Part shown: piece by piece, positions 61,837 through 64,000 of the stretch
Position numbering within the stretch: position 1 is the stretch's first letter
How the letters are laid out: each line of letters begins with the position of its first letter
Source of the DNA: Kordia sp050633145
Lineage (GTDB): Bacteria > Bacteroidota > Bacteroidia > Flavobacteriales > Flavobacteriaceae
Direction: 5' to 3'
Length of the DNA: 64,000 bases
NCBI RefSeq assembly: GCF_050633145.1
Contig: NZ_JBOEFY010000020.1
Location: forward strand, 160,774-224,773
The notes under the pieces: model-generated
Seen by the model: only the letters and a program-made list of their open reading frames with translations
Told to the model about the DNA's origin: nothing
Database searches by the model: none
Translations under genes and position numbers: made by a program

Positions 61837-62652
61837 TTAATTTGGTAGTTTAAAAATTAGGGTGACAATCGTTCCTTGTTGATCACCAACATCAGAACGA
61901 TCTTTAATCATATATTCAACATGCCAATTATCTATCTGCTCCAGTAATTTTAGACGTTCATCTAAAACTTGAGAAGAATGTGATCCTTGGTTTTTTATTT
62001 TATTTTTAGATAATTTTTTTGATTGTTTAATGCCGATTCCATCATCTTTCACAACTACAGAAAAACTATCGTTAGAAAGCTGTGAAAATGTAATGATAAC
62101 TTTTCCTGGCGCTTTCTTATGAAAAATACCGTGATTTACAGCATTTTCTACAATAGGTTGCAATATCATAGATGGAATAGAGGCTTCTACATCTACGGTT
62201 TCATCACAAATAATCTCGTAGGAAAGCTTGTCTTCAAAACGGAGTTTTTCTAATGCTAAATAATTGGAAATCAATTCAATTTCTTCTTCAATCGTAATGA
62301 GTTGCTTGCGCGAATAATCAAAAAACTGACGCACCAATTTTGAAAAACGTGTCAAATAATTCTCCGATTGATCAATATCATTCATCTGAATATAATACTG
62401 AATTGCATTCAACGAATTATGTACAAAATGCGGGTTCATCTGTGAGCGCAATGCGTGCAACTCAAGATCAACCATTTTCTTTTCATAACTATTGATAGAC
62501 ATTGTTTTTTCGGTAATCAACTTATTTTTACGTGTTACAAACACAAAAAAAAGAACTACCACCGCAACTGCAATTAGCAGAGCTGCACCCGATAGTAAGA
62601 AGAACATTTCTTCTGAAAACGCGTTCTTTATTTTTTCTTCTTCTCCAGACAT
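61837..62652 (-). CDS. LytS-type sensor histidine kinase, short form
   Basis: This 271-aa protein has one N-terminal transmembrane helix (about 17-39) and a coiled linker. The phospho-acceptor region is LRSQMNPHFVHNSLNAIQYY, and the ATPase motifs are IPSMILQPIVENAVNHGIFH and VVVKDDGIGIKQS. No separate sensor domain is present. The gene overlaps the upstream membrane-protein gene by 25 bp, which suggests that this membrane protein supplies sensing (inference). Confidence 0.92.
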   Translation of the reverse strand: MSGEEEKIKNAFSEEMFFLLSGAALLIAVAVVVLFFVFVTRKNKLITEKTMSINSYEKKMVDLELHALRSQMNPHFVHNSLNAIQYYIQMNDIDQSENYLTRFSKLVRQFFDYSRKQLITIEEEIELISNYLALEKLRFEDKLSYEIICDETVDVEASIPSMILQPIVENAVNHGIFHKKAPGKVIITFSQLSNDSFSVVVKDDGIGIKQSKKLSKNKIKNQGSHSSQVLDERLKLLEQIDNWHVEYMIKDRSDVGDQQGTIVTLIFKLPN

Positions 62653-63257
62653 AAAAAGCTTTTAAAAATGCAACCATATAAAACGGCGTTCAATACGGTG
62701 ATGACAATGCGGTAAAAACTACCACCATAATCTAAGTAGTTATGAAAAATCAACAAAGGAAGTAAACCAATGTAAAAGCAAAATAAGCCTGTAACAATCC
62801 AAAACCGTTGTGATTTAGCAAAACTGGTAATGGAATCCGTATTCAGCAATTCTATAAAATAGCTAATCGTTAAAACGAGTACGGAAAAAGCACCAATAAT
62901 AATAGGATATAGATAAAGGTTTTCAATAGGACTTTTGGTAATTAAATCATTTAAAAATGGAATGAAAAAAACAACGAATAATATATATACAAGCCATTTT
63001 CGTTTGGTTAAAATTTTATAAAACCACCAAAAATAAAATCCAAATGAGATGAGTGTAAATAAATTATGTAAAATATCATTATAACCTTTGAAAAATAAAT
63101 GATAACAAAGTCCTGAAATTTCATGACAAACTACATATACTAAAAACCATAAAAAGTAACGTTGTGTTGTTTCTTTATAGCGATTCCAAGACCAAATAGC
63201 CGCCACTAGAGCAGCTATTTGAAAACATAAAAAAAGGATCTGTATAAAATAGTTCAT
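62628..63257 (-). CDS. Multi-pass membrane protein in a histidine kinase operon, about 209 aa
   Basis: Six to seven hydrophobic helices fill the protein (YFIQILFLCFQIAALVAAIW, WFLVYVVCHEISGLCYHLFF, WLVYILFVVFFIPFLNDLI, IGAFSVLVLTISYFIELL). The C-terminus is KSFLCLEKKKK. No family is recognised. Overlap with the kinase gene suggests a sensor or partner subunit. I start at ATG 63257 (MNYFIQILF); a longer frame to 63341 overlaps the upstream gene and is unlikely. Confidence 0.7.
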   Translation of the reverse strand: MNYFIQILFLCFQIAALVAAIWSWNRYKETTQRYFLWFLVYVVCHEISGLCYHLFFKGYNDILHNLFTLISFGFYFWWFYKILTKRKWLVYILFVVFFIPFLNDLITKSPIENLYLYPIIIGAFSVLVLTISYFIELLNTDSITSFAKSQRFWIVTGLFCFYIGLLPLLIFHNYLDYGGSFYRIVITVLNAVLYGCIFKSFLCLEKKKK

Positions 63258-63264
63258 AGACAAG

Positions 63265-63813
63265 TTAATGTGTTGAATCCGGATGTATTGGACATGGTTT
63301 GTTTGATTTATACTGTATAGGAGGTATTCTAGAACTTCCATAATCTAAAGCTGGAATCGTATACAGATTTTCATAGTCATTTGGGTCGTCCGAATCTCCT
63401 TTTTTGGTAGCTACAAAAAACACCGTGGTATAATAAACTTCCCCTTGACCCGTAAAAGATTTAGTGTCGCCTTTTATTTTATCTATTTCATTAGGACCTA
63501 GAAACTCGTCTGCTGATTTTGCAGCAATATAAACACGAAACCCTAACTTATCTTCTTCAACACCTTCTTTGCGTGCTTTAGCCGTTAAATATTCTATATT
63601 ATCTTTCATTTGTTTATTAGTAAATGAAATCACCCTATGATCATATTCATGTTCACCTCTGCGAAACCCTTTAAGTTCAATATAATTATCTTCCATGGTG
63701 GTTGCATCTTTTGTACACAAAGCCGTAGGTGGTAATGTATCATCATCATCATTACAAGAAGACAACATTAAAAGTAAGAATAAAATTGTTAAATATGTTG
63801 TATTTTTTTTCAT
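63265..63813 (-). CDS. Hypothetical lipoprotein in a histidine kinase operon, 182 aa
   Basis: A signal peptide with lipobox LLMLSSCNDDDD is followed by a globular domain with KGFRRGEHEYDHRVISFTNK and LGFRVYIAAKSADEFLGPNE. It ends with IPPIQYKSNKPCPIHPDSTH. It is 7 bp upstream of the membrane-protein gene and co-directional, so it may be the envelope-facing component of the same signalling operon. No family is recognised. The start is at ATG 63813. Confidence 0.65.
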   Translation of the reverse strand: MKKNTTYLTILFLLLMLSSCNDDDDTLPPTALCTKDATTMEDNYIELKGFRRGEHEYDHRVISFTNKQMKDNIEYLTAKARKEGVEEDKLGFRVYIAAKSADEFLGPNEIDKIKGDTKSFTGQGEVYYTTVFFVATKKGDSDDPNDYENLYTIPALDYGSSRIPPIQYKSNKPCPIHPDSTH

Positions 63814-63871
63814 AATCGTAGTATTATGTTCCGCCTGCGCAAACAAGCGGAACGTTTTTTAAACTGTGTAA

Positions 63872-64000
63872 TTAACTCTTTATTACTGTGATAGGAAAGC
63901 GTGTTTTTCCTGTATTATCTTGATTGATTTCAATTTGCTCAATGCAATAGTCTACCAAAATTTCATAGTCTTGTGGTCTTGCATTTTGAATTGATAAGTA
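63872..64000 (-). CDS. C-terminal end of an unidentified protein (partial)
   Basis: An open minus-strand frame enters from the right edge and ends with TAA at 63872-63874, encoding YLSIQNARPQDYEILVDYCI and then EQIEINQDNTGKTRFPITVI plus KS. It is too short to assign. It lies 58 bp upstream of the lipoprotein gene on the same strand and may belong to the same operon. Confidence 0.5.
   Translation of the reverse strand, partial: YLSIQNARPQDYEILVDYCIEQIEINQDNTGKTRFPITVIKS

Noticed and set aside
1..64000. Insertion sequences, integrases or transposases
   Set aside because: No DDE or tyrosine/serine recombinase protein is encoded in the window; the accessory regions have no visible mobile-element enzymes or clear attachment sites.

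Overview
The window looks like a chromosomal segment of a marine Flavobacteriaceae bacterium, probably close to Kordia (genus guess is inference). The DNA is AT-rich. Several genes are preceded by the Bacteroidetes -7 promoter element TAnnTTTG. Two proteins end in type IX secretion (T9SS) type A sorting domains. Lipoproteins carry the short C-[SN]-N-D-D style N-termini common in this phylum. Most gene spacing and terminators are ordinary for a free-living flavobacterium.

Layout. 1-5.4 kb: the end of a probable M1 peptidase, then an accessory block. It holds a LexA-like S24 repressor, a tiny HTH protein, two tandem phage tail-collar proteins, and a translationally coupled endolysin-holin-tail-protein operon, with no capsid, terminase, sheath or integrase. 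5.4-8.6 kb: core genes (rnpA, CtpA-type S41 protease, ElaA-like GNAT). 8.9-12.3 kb: a 1126-aa protein of unknown function whose promoter repeats the operator-like sequence found at the repressor and the endolysin operon. 12.6-20.3 kb: a polymorphic-toxin island. A 1042-aa toxin without a signal peptide is followed by an array of immunity-like genes, including three SMI1/KNR4 (SUKH) paralogues and decayed fragments. A paralogous immunity pair faces the other way on the far side. 20.3-29.4 kb: rpiB, an AT-rich 660-bp gap with DnaA-box-like sites (candidate oriC), a diacylglycerol-kinase-like gene, rnr, small conserved genes, tRNA-Cys and folB. 29.4-35 kb: an AraC-type regulator, two lipoproteins (one an S41 protease) and glnS. 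35.5-39.2 kb: a secreted subtilisin. 39.4-47 kb: a LytS/LytTR pair, a serine hydrolase, a stomatin-like protein, an OmpA lipoprotein and gltX. 47-52 kb: a T9SS cargo protein, an AlkB-type hydroxylase, a methyltransferase and a beta-barrel protein. 52.3-60.8 kb: DUF4175 protein, ybeY, mnmG, a GNAT, a methyltransferase and an OmpH-like lipoprotein, with three identical parS palindromes among them. 61-64 kb: a second LytS/LytTR operon with a membrane protein and a lipoprotein.

How things fit together. Three promoters (repressor/small HTH, endolysin operon, 1126-aa gene) share paired TGTAATATGTT-like repeats 21-22 bp apart, touching a TATATTTG element. My inference is one S24-controlled regulon coupling a domesticated lysis cassette to a large cytoplasmic protein. 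The neighbouring toxin also lacks a Sec signal, so lysis or a contractile particle encoded elsewhere could release it. Separately, the three parS sites and the DnaA-box cluster 35 kb away suggest that the window lies at or near the chromosome origin. Short dispersed palindromes fill many intergenic gaps, and a 27-N assembly gap sits in one such repeat region.
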